DNA of 64,000 nt from Labrys sp. WJW (GTDB taxonomy: Bacteria > Pseudomonadota > Alphaproteobacteria > Rhizobiales > Labraceae). A program made the position numbers and the translations under genes. Numbering within the stretch: position 1 is the first letter of the stretch; each line of letters opens with the position of its first letter. The DNA lies in the NCBI RefSeq assembly GCF_001676615.1, contig NZ_LYXZ01000051.1, forward strand, positions 53,948 through 117,947. Direction: 5' to 3'. The notes under the pieces were generated by a model. That model had not been told where the DNA came from, ran no database searches, and saw only the letters and a list, made by a program, of their open reading frames with translations. Shown here piece after piece: positions 15,140 to 22,914 of this stretch.

Positions 15140-17668
15140 ATGGCGCTTCGTGACTGCCTCGCCTCGGCCGCCGCGCAGGGCGAGATCACGCGCGAGGAAG
15201 CCGACCGGCTGGCCTCGATGTATGAGGAACATGTGCAGGCGGCGCGCGGCACCGACGATCCGCGCGGCGCCGAGGCCGTGGCGCAGGCCAGCCTCGCCAA
15301 GCAATTGAGCGACGATGCCCTGCGCAAGGAAAGGCTGGCGAACCTGCAGGCCAATGCCACCCGCCGCGTGCTGGCGCAGGCCGAGGCCTATGCCGGCCCG
15401 GTCAAGGGCAAGGCCGACATCATCGAAGGCTTTCTCGGCACGATCGAGAACCGCAATGCCGGCCTCTATGGCGGATCCTCGGTGATCGGCCGGCGCGACG
15501 CGTTGATCGGCAGCTATCACGGCCAGATGGAAAACATGCTGACGGAAACCCGGCGCAAGCTCGGTTCCGGTTTCCGCCGCGGCTCGACCGATCTGCGCGA
15601 CATGGTGCGCGAAGCCTATGGCCAGGCGACCGGCAACGCGCAGGCCAAGGCCTGGTACGATGCTTTCGCGAGGACGGCCGAGCAGGCGCGCCAGGACTTC
15701 AACGCCGCCGGCGGCGATATCGGCCAGCTGAAGGACTGGCGCCTGCCGCAGGGCCATGACGCCGTCGCCATCCAGCGCGCCGGGCGCGAGACCTGGAAGC
15801 AGTATATCGGCGAGCAGCTCGACGTCTCGAAGATGCGCGACCCGCTGTCCGGCGGCCCGCTCTCGCCGGAACGGCTGAACGAAGCGCTCGACGCCATCTA
15901 TGAGCGTGTCGTCACCAATGGCGCCGTCGACCTGGAGCCGTCCGGCCAGGCGCGCGGCCGGGGCGCCCTCGCCAACCAGCGCCAGGAAGAGCGCTTCCTG
16001 CACTTCAAGGATGCCCAAGCCTGGCTCGCCTATAATGACCGCTTCGGCGGCGGCGACATTCATCGCACCCTGACGGAGCATTTCCACGGCATGGCCAAGG
16101 ATACCGCCGCCATGGAAGTGCTCGGCCCCAATCCGAATGCCACGATCGAGTGGATGAAACAGGTGGTCGACCATGAGGCGGCCGAGGCGGCCCTCGGCCG
16201 GCAAAGCCGCTATACAGGCAAGGATCCCGCCGGCAAGCTGAAGAAAGGCGCGACCGGCACGAACCGGATCGATCGCCTGTGGACCGTGGTCAACGGTTCG
16301 GTCGGCACCGGCTCGATGGCGCTGGCCGATACCATGGGCGCCGTGCGCAACACGCTGATGGCGGCGCAGCTCGCCGGCGCGGCCGCGACCTCCTTCGTCT
16401 CGGATCCCTTCCAGCAGATGCTGGCCGGCAGCTTCGCCGGGATCCCGCGCCTGCGCATGATCGGCAGCACGGTGAAAACCCTGCTGTCGGGACAGACAAG
16501 GCGCGAGATCGACCGGGCCGGCATCGTGATGGCCGACGCGGCCGAGCACCTCAATGGCGAGATCCGCCGCGCCACCCTGACGGCGACGGCGCATGAAGCC
16601 TCGAAATGGCTGCCCGATCGTACTTTCGCCTGGACAGGTCTCACGCCCTGGACGCGGACGTTGCGCCGGGCAAACGGCCTGTCCTTCATGTTCGAAGCCG
16701 GCGATCGCGCCAGCCTGTCGCTGGCCCAGATGGCGGCGAGCCGGAACAAGGGGGCCCAGCGTTTCGGCCGCTGGCTCGAAGGCTTCGGCATCGACGAAGA
16801 CACCTGGTCGATCATCCGCGGCGCCGAGGGCGCCGACCATGGCAGCGCCGGCCGCATGATCCGCCCGGCCGACGTGATGGCCCGCGATCGCGAGGCAGGC
16901 CTGCGCTATTCGGAGGCGCTGCATGCCTTTATCGAGGAAGCCACGCCGGAAGGCACCAGCCGGGCGCGCGTGATGGTCGGCCGCGATACCAAGGCCGGCA
17001 CCCTCGCCGGCGAGACGGTGCGCTCGACGACGTCATATCTGACCTATCCCACCTCGACGATGCTGTCGCTCACCCGCATGATCGCGCATGAGGCACAGGG
17101 CGGCGGCTTCGGCGGCGTGGCGCGCGGCACGGCCTTTGCCACGGGCGCCGTGATCTCCCTCACCCTCGCCGGCGCCATGGCCGAGCAGGTCTATCACCTG
17201 CGCAATGGCAAGGATCCGCGCAACATGGCCGACCATGAATTCTGGATCAAGGCGTTCGCCCGCGGCGGTGCCCTCGGCTACTACGGCGACTATGTGCTCG
17301 GCGACTACAAGCGCGGTTCGGGCGAGGCGGCTTCGCGCTTCGCCGGCCCGGTCGCAGGCGCCGTCGGCGACCTCCTCGCCCTCGCCAACGTCAACGCCCT
17401 GACGGCGGACGAAGACGCCAATCGCGGGCGCCAGGCTGCGAAGATCGCCCGGCAATACACGCCCTTCGCCCGCATGTGGTGGCTCAAGCCCGTGGCCGAT
17501 CGCGTGCTGTTCGACCAGCTGCAGCTGCTCGCCGATCCGCGCGCGCATTCGGCATGGGATCGCGAGTCGCGGCGCATCTTCAAGGAAACCGGCCAGCGGG
17601 AATGGTGGAATCGCAGCCAGGCCGAGCCCAGCCGTGCGCCCAACTTCTCGCATCTGTTCGGCGACTAG
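15140..17668 (+). CDS. Large internal virion (ejection) protein
   Basis: 842 residues from ATG 15140 with GGAG at 15130-15133. It starts with a short helical hairpin (AAQGEITREEADRLASMYEEH) and continues as alpha-helical sequence. A hydrophobic section lies at about residues 645-680 (GTAFATGAVISLTLAGAMAEQ). Similar large helical proteins close the ejection module in podoviruses and are usually annotated only as virion-associated or internal virion protein D. No protease, nuclease or polymerase motif is seen. The 39 bases to the next gene hold the second copy of the candidate late promoter. Confidence 0.6.
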   Translation: MALRDCLASAAAQGEITREEADRLASMYEEHVQAARGTDDPRGAEAVAQASLAKQLSDDALRKERLANLQANATRRVLAQAEAYAGPVKGKADIIEGFLGTIENRNAGLYGGSSVIGRRDALIGSYHGQMENMLTETRRKLGSGFRRGSTDLRDMVREAYGQATGNAQAKAWYDAFARTAEQARQDFNAAGGDIGQLKDWRLPQGHDAVAIQRAGRETWKQYIGEQLDVSKMRDPLSGGPLSPERLNEALDAIYERVVTNGAVDLEPSGQARGRGALANQRQEERFLHFKDAQAWLAYNDRFGGGDIHRTLTEHFHGMAKDTAAMEVLGPNPNATIEWMKQVVDHEAAEAALGRQSRYTGKDPAGKLKKGATGTNRIDRLWTVVNGSVGTGSMALADTMGAVRNTLMAAQLAGAAATSFVSDPFQQMLAGSFAGIPRLRMIGSTVKTLLSGQTRREIDRAGIVMADAAEHLNGEIRRATLTATAHEASKWLPDRTFAWTGLTPWTRTLRRANGLSFMFEAGDRASLSLAQMAASRNKGAQRFGRWLEGFGIDEDTWSIIRGAEGADHGSAGRMIRPADVMARDREAGLRYSEALHAFIEEATPEGTSRARVMVGRDTKAGTLAGETVRSTTSYLTYPTSTMLSLTRMIAHEAQGGGFGGVARGTAFATGAVISLTLAGAMAEQVYHLRNGKDPRNMADHEFWIKAFARGGALGYYGDYVLGDYKRGSGEAASRFAGPVAGAVGDLLALANVNALTADEDANRGRQAAKIARQYTPFARMWWLKPVADRVLFDQLQLLADPRAHSAWDRESRRIFKETGQREWWNRSQAEPSRAPNFSHLFGD

Positions 17669-17672
17669 ACCC

Positions 17673-17707
17673 GCTTAACGCCCTGCCCGTGCCGGCATTC
17701 TGCTGGC
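17673..17707 (+). promoter_or_regulatory. Candidate phage late promoter, copy 2 (upstream of tail fibre)
   Basis: GCTTAAC (17673-17679), 17 bases, ATTCTG (17697-17702), then C and TGGC (17704-17707). The element matches copy 1 at 4733-4767 in both boxes, in spacing and in the trailing TGGC. It ends directly at the tail-fibre start codon, so transcripts from it would be leaderless or nearly so, unless it is read as an operator rather than a promoter. Confidence 0.45.
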
Positions 17708-18595
17708 ATGAGCGCAAATCTCCCCATCGTCCGCGACAATCGCCGCCGCGACTTAGATGCCGCTGTCGGTCAGACTGTCTTCACCCTGCCCGTCCCGGTG
17801 TTCGATCTCGCCGACGTGGTGGTCTACTCACGCCTGGTCGCGACGGAGGGCGTCTATACCCGCCTCCTGACGGGCTTCACCCTGGCATTCGTGCCGGGGG
17901 GCAGCGGTTCGGTGCAAGTGACCTTCACCACGGCGCCGCGCACGTCAGAGTCGGCGCCGGCGACATCGATCCGCGTCGAGGCCAGGCGCGTGCAGGAACG
18001 TGTCACCAACGCCACGCGCAACGGGGTGGTGCAGTCATCGTCGCTCGAGGCGGATCTCGACCGGATCTCGACCGTGGTGCAGGAGTTGCGGCGCGACATC
18101 GACGATGCGATCGATGCGATTCCCCAGCGCATCCCCGGCGTGGCGGTTGACTACAAGGGGCTTGAGATCTGGGGCGTTCTGCCGGGCACCAGGCCCGACA
18201 GTGTCGCGACCGTCAGCCAGATCGGCAGCGCCCTGCGCCTGGCAACCGAGGCCGAGGCGGCGGCCGGCCTGATCGAGAATGCCGTGCTCAATCCCAAGAC
18301 GCTTTTCGCCGCGCTCCGCGCCTTGGGCCTGATCGGCACCACGGGCACGTTCGCCACCTTCCGGCAGATCGGCGCGGCCTTGGCCGACATCGCCAACCCG
18401 TCCGGCGCCAATGTCACGCCAATCATCCGGGATGCCATCGATCCACTCGGAGCAGACGCGGCCTCGCAGCAGTGGAATGCCGGTGCGCCCGTCAGCCCGG
18501 CCGACGATCTCTATGTGCTGATCCAGACGACGCTTGGCTGGTCTTCCGCGCAGATGACCACCTTCATGACCCTCGCCCGGAGCAAGCCCGCATGA
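17708..18595 (+). CDS. Tail fibre adaptor protein, T7 gp17 N-terminus-like
   Basis: 295 residues from ATG 17708. The first 100 residues (NRRRDLDAAVGQTVFTLPVPVFDLADVVVY) have the pattern of the T7 tail-fibre N-terminal domain, which binds the nozzle. A coiled-coil-like helix follows at about 110-145 (SLEADLDRISTVVQELRRDI), then repeats that probably form a short trimeric shaft. It has no receptor-binding tip of its own, so it likely acts as an adaptor that carries the next gene product. The stop overlaps the next start (ATGA at 18592-18595). Confidence 0.65.
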   Translation: MSANLPIVRDNRRRDLDAAVGQTVFTLPVPVFDLADVVVYSRLVATEGVYTRLLTGFTLAFVPGGSGSVQVTFTTAPRTSESAPATSIRVEARRVQERVTNATRNGVVQSSSLEADLDRISTVVQELRRDIDDAIDAIPQRIPGVAVDYKGLEIWGVLPGTRPDSVATVSQIGSALRLATEAEAAAGLIENAVLNPKTLFAALRALGLIGTTGTFATFRQIGAALADIANPSGANVTPIIRDAIDPLGADAASQQWNAGAPVSPADDLYVLIQTTLGWSSAQMTTFMTLARSKPA

Positions 18596-20514
18596 TCCGC
18601 TCTCTCGTTTTCGTGATTGCCCTCCTGGCAGCGACTGCGGTCGCGCAGGCTAAGGGCACGCCGACCCTCCAAATCGACAATACCGGTACCACCCGCTGCC
18701 TTACCGTTTGGGATCTGACGTCGCCGAACGTCGATAAAGGCATTCAGATCGGTTGCGTCGATACGCGCATCGGCTCCTGGGATCTGCCGGTCGCTTCGCG
18801 GAACCTGTCTCAAATCACCGAGCGCGAGCTGCGGGCCTTCGGCTATCGCGGCGACAACGTCTCTCGCACGCTGGCGTCGGCGCCGACTATCAACGGGCGT
18901 CCGACGACAGGTTGGACGCTGGCGCAGTGGCAAGCCATCTTGCCGGCCGCGACCGCCCTCACAGATGAGCTCGATTGGGTGGTGCTGCAGTCATTCATCA
19001 AGGCGGCCGGCTCCAATCCCATTTCGATCAACCTTGGACCCGGCAAGCCCACCGTCAACAAGACGCTGTCGGCGTGCGGGCCCAATGTCCGCATCAATGG
19101 CTCGGGAGCGCAGTCTACCGTCTTCAACGTCAACGCCGACGTGGATCTGATCAACTATTGCCAGGGCGGCTCCGATCCGCTTGTCTCGGCGCGTGTTGAG
19201 CTGGAAAACTTCGGAGCGGTCAAGACGGCCAACACCAGCGCCAACTATGCCCTTCAAGCGCGGTTCCGCCCTCAGACAAACCTGCTTGCCAAGAACCTGA
19301 ATTTTCAGGGCTTCAATAATTGCATTCGCACCGAGAATGGCGCGGGCATGGTTATTGATACCGTGTTTTGCTACACGCAGCGCGCCGGCGGCTCTACGGG
19401 CCTCGGTACCGGCTTGGAGATCCAGGGCGGCCCGCACACCGATGCCGGTACCGGCCAGGCGGTCGGCGGCACCTTCATCAACCACATCAGCAACAATCTG
19501 ATGCAGGGGTATGAACTCGGCTATCGGTTCTATGCTCTTGGCGCCGGCCTTGAGGATCAGCGCGTCACCAACTCGGCGGCCGGCGGTGTTCGCCGAGGCC
19601 TGCAGATCACTGGCGCGATGACCGGCAGTGCCGGCAATTACTCGCCGTTCGAGATCAGCATCGATAACTTTTCCTGCGATGCGACGACAACTTGCCTCGA
19701 CATCGACCGCGGCTGGCATACGACTATCCGGGGCGGCGATTTCTTGCTGGCTCCGGCCATCGCATCGACGACTTGGAATGGCACCGGGGCGGACTTCATT
19801 CGCATCTGTCGCGCCGACACGGTGACGCTGCGGGATGCGTTCATTTCGAACAACGCTCAAGCCATCGCCATCGGCGACTTCATCCATGTTCGTTCGGACA
19901 ATTCGTGCGGCCTGACCGGCCCGATCAACCCGTTGGTTGTCCAGATCACCGGCAACACGATCGAGGCTGCCAACCTGGCCTTTACGTCGAGCGTGTTCAA
20001 GGCTGACGCCGGATCTGTCGGCATCCTGTTCAAGGATAATGTCTTCACATCGTCCTTCGTGCCGATCGAGCCGCCGGCGAACTATATCGTCTGGAACAAC
20101 ACCGACAACAACTCGGCGCTTTTCAGGAATGTTAATCTTGGCTTCACGGCTCAGAGCAACCCGGCTGCCTTCGCGATCAGCACCAACTCGAACTTCAATG
20201 CGGCGTCGCTGAGCCTGCCTCCTGGCAAGTGGCTCTGCCAGGGCAACATCCAGTACCTGCCGGCTGGTGGCACAACCCTGGCCGTCGTCCAGGGCGCCTT
20301 GAACACCACCTCGGCGACCATTCCGGCCAATGGCGTTCAAGGTGGCTTCCAAGAAGTCACCAACCAGTCGGCAGGACAGGGCGGCATCTTCAACACGGGC
20401 AGCTATGCCTTCGACCTGACGGCCTCCAGCACGATCTACCTGGTGGGGGTCGCGCAGTTTTCCGGCGGCACGTCGAACGCGAATGGCAACCTGCAATGTG
20501 TCCGCATCAGGTGA
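18592..20514 (+). CDS. Beta-helix tail spike-like protein with signal peptide
   Basis: 640 residues from ATG 18592, overlapping the fibre stop by 4 bases. Residues 1-21 form a classical Sec signal peptide: positive N-region, hydrophobic core LVFVIALLAATAVA, and AQA before the cut. The body is rich in Asn, Gly, Ser and Thr with short repeating strands (GPNVRINGSGAQSTVFNVNAD, GGTFINHISNN, ITGNTIEAANLAF, IRGGDFLLA) typical of right-handed beta-helix spikes and pectate lyase folds. Its place after the fibre gene suggests a receptor-binding or polysaccharide-degrading spike. A cleavable signal peptide is abnormal for a virion protein assembled in the cytoplasm. GC is lower than in neighbouring virion genes, consistent with exchange of this module. 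Confidence 0.6.
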   Translation: MIRSLVFVIALLAATAVAQAKGTPTLQIDNTGTTRCLTVWDLTSPNVDKGIQIGCVDTRIGSWDLPVASRNLSQITERELRAFGYRGDNVSRTLASAPTINGRPTTGWTLAQWQAILPAATALTDELDWVVLQSFIKAAGSNPISINLGPGKPTVNKTLSACGPNVRINGSGAQSTVFNVNADVDLINYCQGGSDPLVSARVELENFGAVKTANTSANYALQARFRPQTNLLAKNLNFQGFNNCIRTENGAGMVIDTVFCYTQRAGGSTGLGTGLEIQGGPHTDAGTGQAVGGTFINHISNNLMQGYELGYRFYALGAGLEDQRVTNSAAGGVRRGLQITGAMTGSAGNYSPFEISIDNFSCDATTTCLDIDRGWHTTIRGGDFLLAPAIASTTWNGTGADFIRICRADTVTLRDAFISNNAQAIAIGDFIHVRSDNSCGLTGPINPLVVQITGNTIEAANLAFTSSVFKADAGSVGILFKDNVFTSSFVPIEPPANYIVWNNTDNNSALFRNVNLGFTAQSNPAAFAISTNSNFNAASLSLPPGKWLCQGNIQYLPAGGTTLAVVQGALNTTSATIPANGVQGGFQEVTNQSAGQGGIFNTGSYAFDLTASSTIYLVGVAQFSGGTSNANGNLQCVRIR

Positions 20515-20746
20515 CGCCGTGCATATATGACCATTTCAGGTGAAACTCGCCGTCATCCCCTCTGACAAACACGTCGGCGTCCCTATGCTGGGCCGCCGAC
20601 TGCGCCTCGGCGGCGCTGACGGCGAATTTGAAGGCCTCATCCCTGGTCGGGTAGACCTTCGATCGCATCCCGTTCCGCTCGATTTGGACATCGAATCCGA
20701 AACCGGTCGGATCGCGGTCGACGTAATAGCTTCTGCGAATGGCCAT
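20507..20746 (-). CDS. Small DUF2188-like protein
   Basis: 79 residues on the minus strand, overlapping the 3' end of the spike gene by 8 bases and starting 3 bases after the stop of the methyltransferase gene, so the two probably form one antisense operon. The pattern (GFGFDVQIERNGMRSKVYPTRDEAFKFA ... RGDDGEFHLKW, given here by its parts GFGFDV, YPTRDEAF and DGEFHLKW) resembles the DUF2188 beta-beta-alpha fold of unknown function. There is no signal peptide or membrane segment. Likely moron cargo. Confidence 0.5.
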   Translation of the reverse strand: MAIRRSYYVDRDPTGFGFDVQIERNGMRSKVYPTRDEAFKFAVSAAEAQSAAQHRDADVFVRGDDGEFHLKWSYMHGVT

Positions 20747-20749
20747 CTC

Positions 20750-21451
20750 TCAACCTCCCCAAGGCAGTTTGTTGCCCTTCACGAAGTTGCTGCCCTCCCG
20801 ATTGTCGCCCTTCTGGATGAAAATCAGGTTGTGGTAGAAATGCATGCCGAACACGTTCAGATCCGTATAGGTCGGGCTGTAGGCGGGGGCGTGCATCTCT
20901 TCCCAATTGAGCCCGTCGATCAGGGATTTGAAGAACTCCATGGTAGTGATCTGGCGTGTGGCGGGAGCCAAAGGGCTGCCGAAGATCGGCCAGTAGGATG
21001 TCTGGACGTCCTCGACCACATACCAACCGTTGGGCGCCACGAACTGGAACAGCATCCAGAACGTGGGGATGACGTGTTCGGGCCGGTGCGATCCATCGTC
21101 GATGATGATGTCGAACTGGTTGCCCTCAGCCTCGTCTATGATCTGGGCGATGGCGCGGGGATCTCCTTGGGAGCCATGATAGGTCTTGATCCGGTCACTG
21201 GCGACGCCCGGCTTGGGGTGGTAGTCCAGCCCCACGATCTGGCCCTTTGGGAAGTACTCGCGCCACATTCTCAGTGAGTGGCCGCCTGCATTCGGATCGC
21301 CATAGCCGCCGATGCCGATTTCAAGCAGACGAACAGGATCGTCACGCAGTGCTGAGAAATGACGATGATAGTGCTGCGTATATCGGTGTTCGGTAGCCTT
21401 GTCGGTCCCATGCTGTTTCGCCAGCTTTGTTAGATCATCGTCCATATTCAA
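20750..21451 (-). CDS. MycE-type sugar O-methyltransferase (prophage cargo)
   Basis: 233 residues; ATG 21451 or 21445. A class I SAM-dependent enzyme. HGTDK at residues 14-18, LLEIGIGGYGDP at 42-53 (SAM site), FDIIIDDGSH at 113-122 and VVEDVQTSYW at 145-154 are hallmarks of the MycE / rhamnosyl-tetracenomycin O-methyltransferase family, in which acidic residues of the DDGSH and ED motifs bind Mg and the histidine acts as base. These enzymes methylate a sugar hydroxyl. In a prophage, the probable target is a surface glycan such as O-antigen or capsule, but this is inference. It is antisense to the surrounding late genes, has lower GC, and so can be expressed from its own promoter during lysogeny. 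Confidence 0.75.
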   Translation of the reverse strand: MNMDDDLTKLAKQHGTDKATEHRYTQHYHRHFSALRDDPVRLLEIGIGGYGDPNAGGHSLRMWREYFPKGQIVGLDYHPKPGVASDRIKTYHGSQGDPRAIAQIIDEAEGNQFDIIIDDGSHRPEHVIPTFWMLFQFVAPNGWYVVEDVQTSYWPIFGSPLAPATRQITTMEFFKSLIDGLNWEEMHAPAYSPTYTDLNVFGMHFYHNLIFIQKGDNREGSNFVKGNKLPWGG

Positions 21452-21578
21452 AGACTTCCCCCGCCCATGGATGCCTGTTCAGCAAAGTAATCTTGCTGAT
21501 AGGCGCACCAAAAGTAGCCAGAAGTCGCAGGACAGCAACCCCCAACCGCACGGCGGCGCGCTAATCGCCCTGTCGTGA

Positions 21579-21607
21579 GCCTCACACTCGCGGTGAACAA
21601 GTGAGGC
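21579..21607 (+). promoter_or_regulatory. Hairpin covering the endolysin ribosome binding site
   Basis: GCCTCAC (21579-21585) pairs with GTGAGGC (21601-21607). The second arm contains the GAGG Shine-Dalgarno of the endolysin gene, whose ATG is at 21613. If folded, the hairpin would hide the ribosome binding site and delay endolysin translation. The rest of 21452-21578 shows no gene and should hold the promoter of the antisense methyltransferase. Confidence 0.5.
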
Positions 21608-21612
21608 CTTCC

Positions 21613-22278
21613 ATGGACGTTCTCTCGATTCAAACCCGCCTGAAGACGCTGGGCTACGATCCCGGACCGCTCGACAATGATTTCGGGCCGCGCACCCGCG
21701 CCGCCGTCATCGCCTTCCAGAAAGCCCGCAAGCTGGAGCCAGACGGCATCGTCGGCCGGCTGACGGCCGCCGCCCTGTGGGCCGGCGTCAAGACAAAGGA
21801 GCCGGCCTGGCTGGTCGAGGCCCGCAAGGATCTCGGCCTGCGCGAGGCACCGGGCCCGAAGGACAATCCCGACGTGGTGCGGATGTTCGCCGAGGCGGGC
21901 CATCCCGAAGTCAAGCACGATGCCGTCGCCTGGTGCGCGGCCGCCGTCGGCGCTTGGCTAGCCCGCGCCGGCATCAAGGGCACCGGCAGCTTGTGGGCGC
22001 TCGACTATGCCAAATGGGGGCAGGCCCTGCCCGGCCCTCGGCTCGGCGCCATCGCCGTGAAGCGCCGGCGCGGCGGCGGTCACGTCACCCTGGTGGTCGG
22101 CGGCGCGGGCGATCGCGTCTTCTGTCTCGGCGGCAACCAGGACGATGCCGTGACGATCGCCTCCTATCCGGCCGCGGCTTTCGCTTATCGCTGGCCCAGC
22201 GATGTGAAGATCCCAGAACCGCCGGCGCGGCTGCCCACCACCATCACGGGCGCTCGCGCCGGCGTCTCTGAAGCCTGA
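21613..22278 (+). CDS. Endolysin: peptidoglycan-binding domain plus CHAP/NlpC-P60-like peptidase
   Basis: 221 residues from ATG 21613; a GTG at 21601 lies in the ribosome binding site and is not used. Residues 4-57 are a PG_binding_1 domain (IQTRLKTLGYDPGPLDNDFG ... DGIVGRLTAAAL). Residues 65-195 form a TIGR02594-type cysteine peptidase: C108 in AWCAAAVGAWL, H157 in GGHVTLVVG and N175 in GGNQDD make the probable catalytic triad. It should cut peptide cross-links in the cell wall at the end of infection. There is no signal peptide or membrane anchor, so release depends on the holin gene 10 bases downstream. Confidence 0.85.
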   Translation: MDVLSIQTRLKTLGYDPGPLDNDFGPRTRAAVIAFQKARKLEPDGIVGRLTAAALWAGVKTKEPAWLVEARKDLGLREAPGPKDNPDVVRMFAEAGHPEVKHDAVAWCAAAVGAWLARAGIKGTGSLWALDYAKWGQALPGPRLGAIAVKRRRGGGHVTLVVGGAGDRVFCLGGNQDDAVTIASYPAAAFAYRWPSDVKIPEPPARLPTTITGARAGVSEA

Positions 22279-22288
22279 AAGGATCTCC

Positions 22289-22522
22289 ATGTTCACTTCC
22301 TTTGACAAGGCGATCGCTGCTTTCATTACGTCGTTGGTCAGCATCCTGGTGCTGCTGGGAATTTATGTCCCCGCCTTCTTGCAGGATCCTGCAACCATCG
22401 GCTCGATTGCAGCTATCGTTTCCGGAATTATCGGCGGCATCACCTATGGCATGCCCAACAAGTCGCCGGAGAAAACCTCCGGCGTCGGCACCAGCCAGTC
22501 GGCGCAGGGCCCGCCCAAGTGA
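22289..22522 (+). CDS. Holin
   Basis: 77 residues from ATG 22289 with an AAGGA ribosome binding site. There are two hydrophobic segments: about residues 8-31 (AIAAFITSLVSILVLLGIY) and 37-55 (IGSIAAIVSGIIGGITYG), the second with closely spaced glycines. The C-terminus is short and polar. Size, two membrane spans and position between endolysin and spanins identify a class II-type holin that perforates the inner membrane and times lysis. Its stop overlaps the GTG start of the next gene. Confidence 0.75.
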   Translation: MFTSFDKAIAAFITSLVSILVLLGIYVPAFLQDPATIGSIAAIVSGIIGGITYGMPNKSPEKTSGVGTSQSAQGPPK

Positions 22523-22749
22523 CTGCCTGGCTCACCATCGCGGCGCTCGCGCTCCGCGTCTTCGGCGCCCTGGTCGACCAGGCCAGGGCGTCGCGTCAAT
22601 CCGACGAATCGAAGTCCGCCGCTCTTGCACGGGTTCTCAACGATGCTCTCGCTACGATCGAAAAGGCCAAGGCCGCCCGCGCTGATGCTGCTGCTCGCGA
22701 CGCCGCTCCTGGCGGGCTGCAGCAGCCTGACGGCTTCCGGCGGGATTGA
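22519..22749 (+). CDS. Inner-membrane spanin (Rz-like) candidate
   Basis: 76 residues from GTG 22519, which overlaps the holin TGA. The N-terminal AWLTIAALALRVFGALV is a membrane anchor; the rest is a charged helix (residues 25-58) with coiled-coil character. The lipoprotein gene at 22643 lies partly inside it in the +1 frame, exactly the nested Rz/Rz1 design. The protein is short for an Rz and no cysteine is present; the single-span coiled-coil protein encoded at 22915 is a possible alternative partner. Confidence 0.55.
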   Translation: MTAWLTIAALALRVFGALVDQARASRQSDESKSAALARVLNDALATIEKAKAARADAAARDAAPGGLQQPDGFRRD

Positions 22750-22897
22750 CGACGCGGCCGTGCATCGCACGGCAATCCTGGCCGCCTGCGGATCCTTCGA
22801 GCCGATCCGCTACAGCGGCCGTGATACGGAAGAGACCCAGCGCCAGGCGCGCGCCCACAACGCCGCCGGCGTCGCAATCTGCGGATGGAAGCCCTGA
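22643..22897 (+). CDS. Outer-membrane spanin lipoprotein (Rz1-like)
   Basis: 84 residues if started at ATG 22643; ATG 22685 also gives a full lipoprotein signal. The signal LMLLLATPLLAGC ends in a lipobox (LAGC). The mature part has the pattern seen in podoviral o-spanins: ACGSFEPIRYS, DTEETQRQ and HNAAGVAICGW near the end. It overlaps the upstream spanin gene in the +1 frame. Together they should fuse inner and outer membranes after peptidoglycan is cut. Confidence 0.68.
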   Translation: MLSLRSKRPRPPALMLLLATPLLAGCSSLTASGGIDDAAVHRTAILAACGSFEPIRYSGRDTEETQRQARAHNAAGVAICGWKP

Positions 22898-22914
22898 TCA
22901 TGGAGGAAAACCCC

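Noticed and set aside
14933..16924. 663-codon minus-strand frame opposite the ejection protein genes
   Set aside because: Spans the junction of two plus-strand genes and has shadow composition.
22885..22914. Earlier start codons for the last prophage gene
   Set aside because: ATG 22885 and 22900 have no good ribosome binding site, while ATG 22915 has GGAGGA at correct distance.
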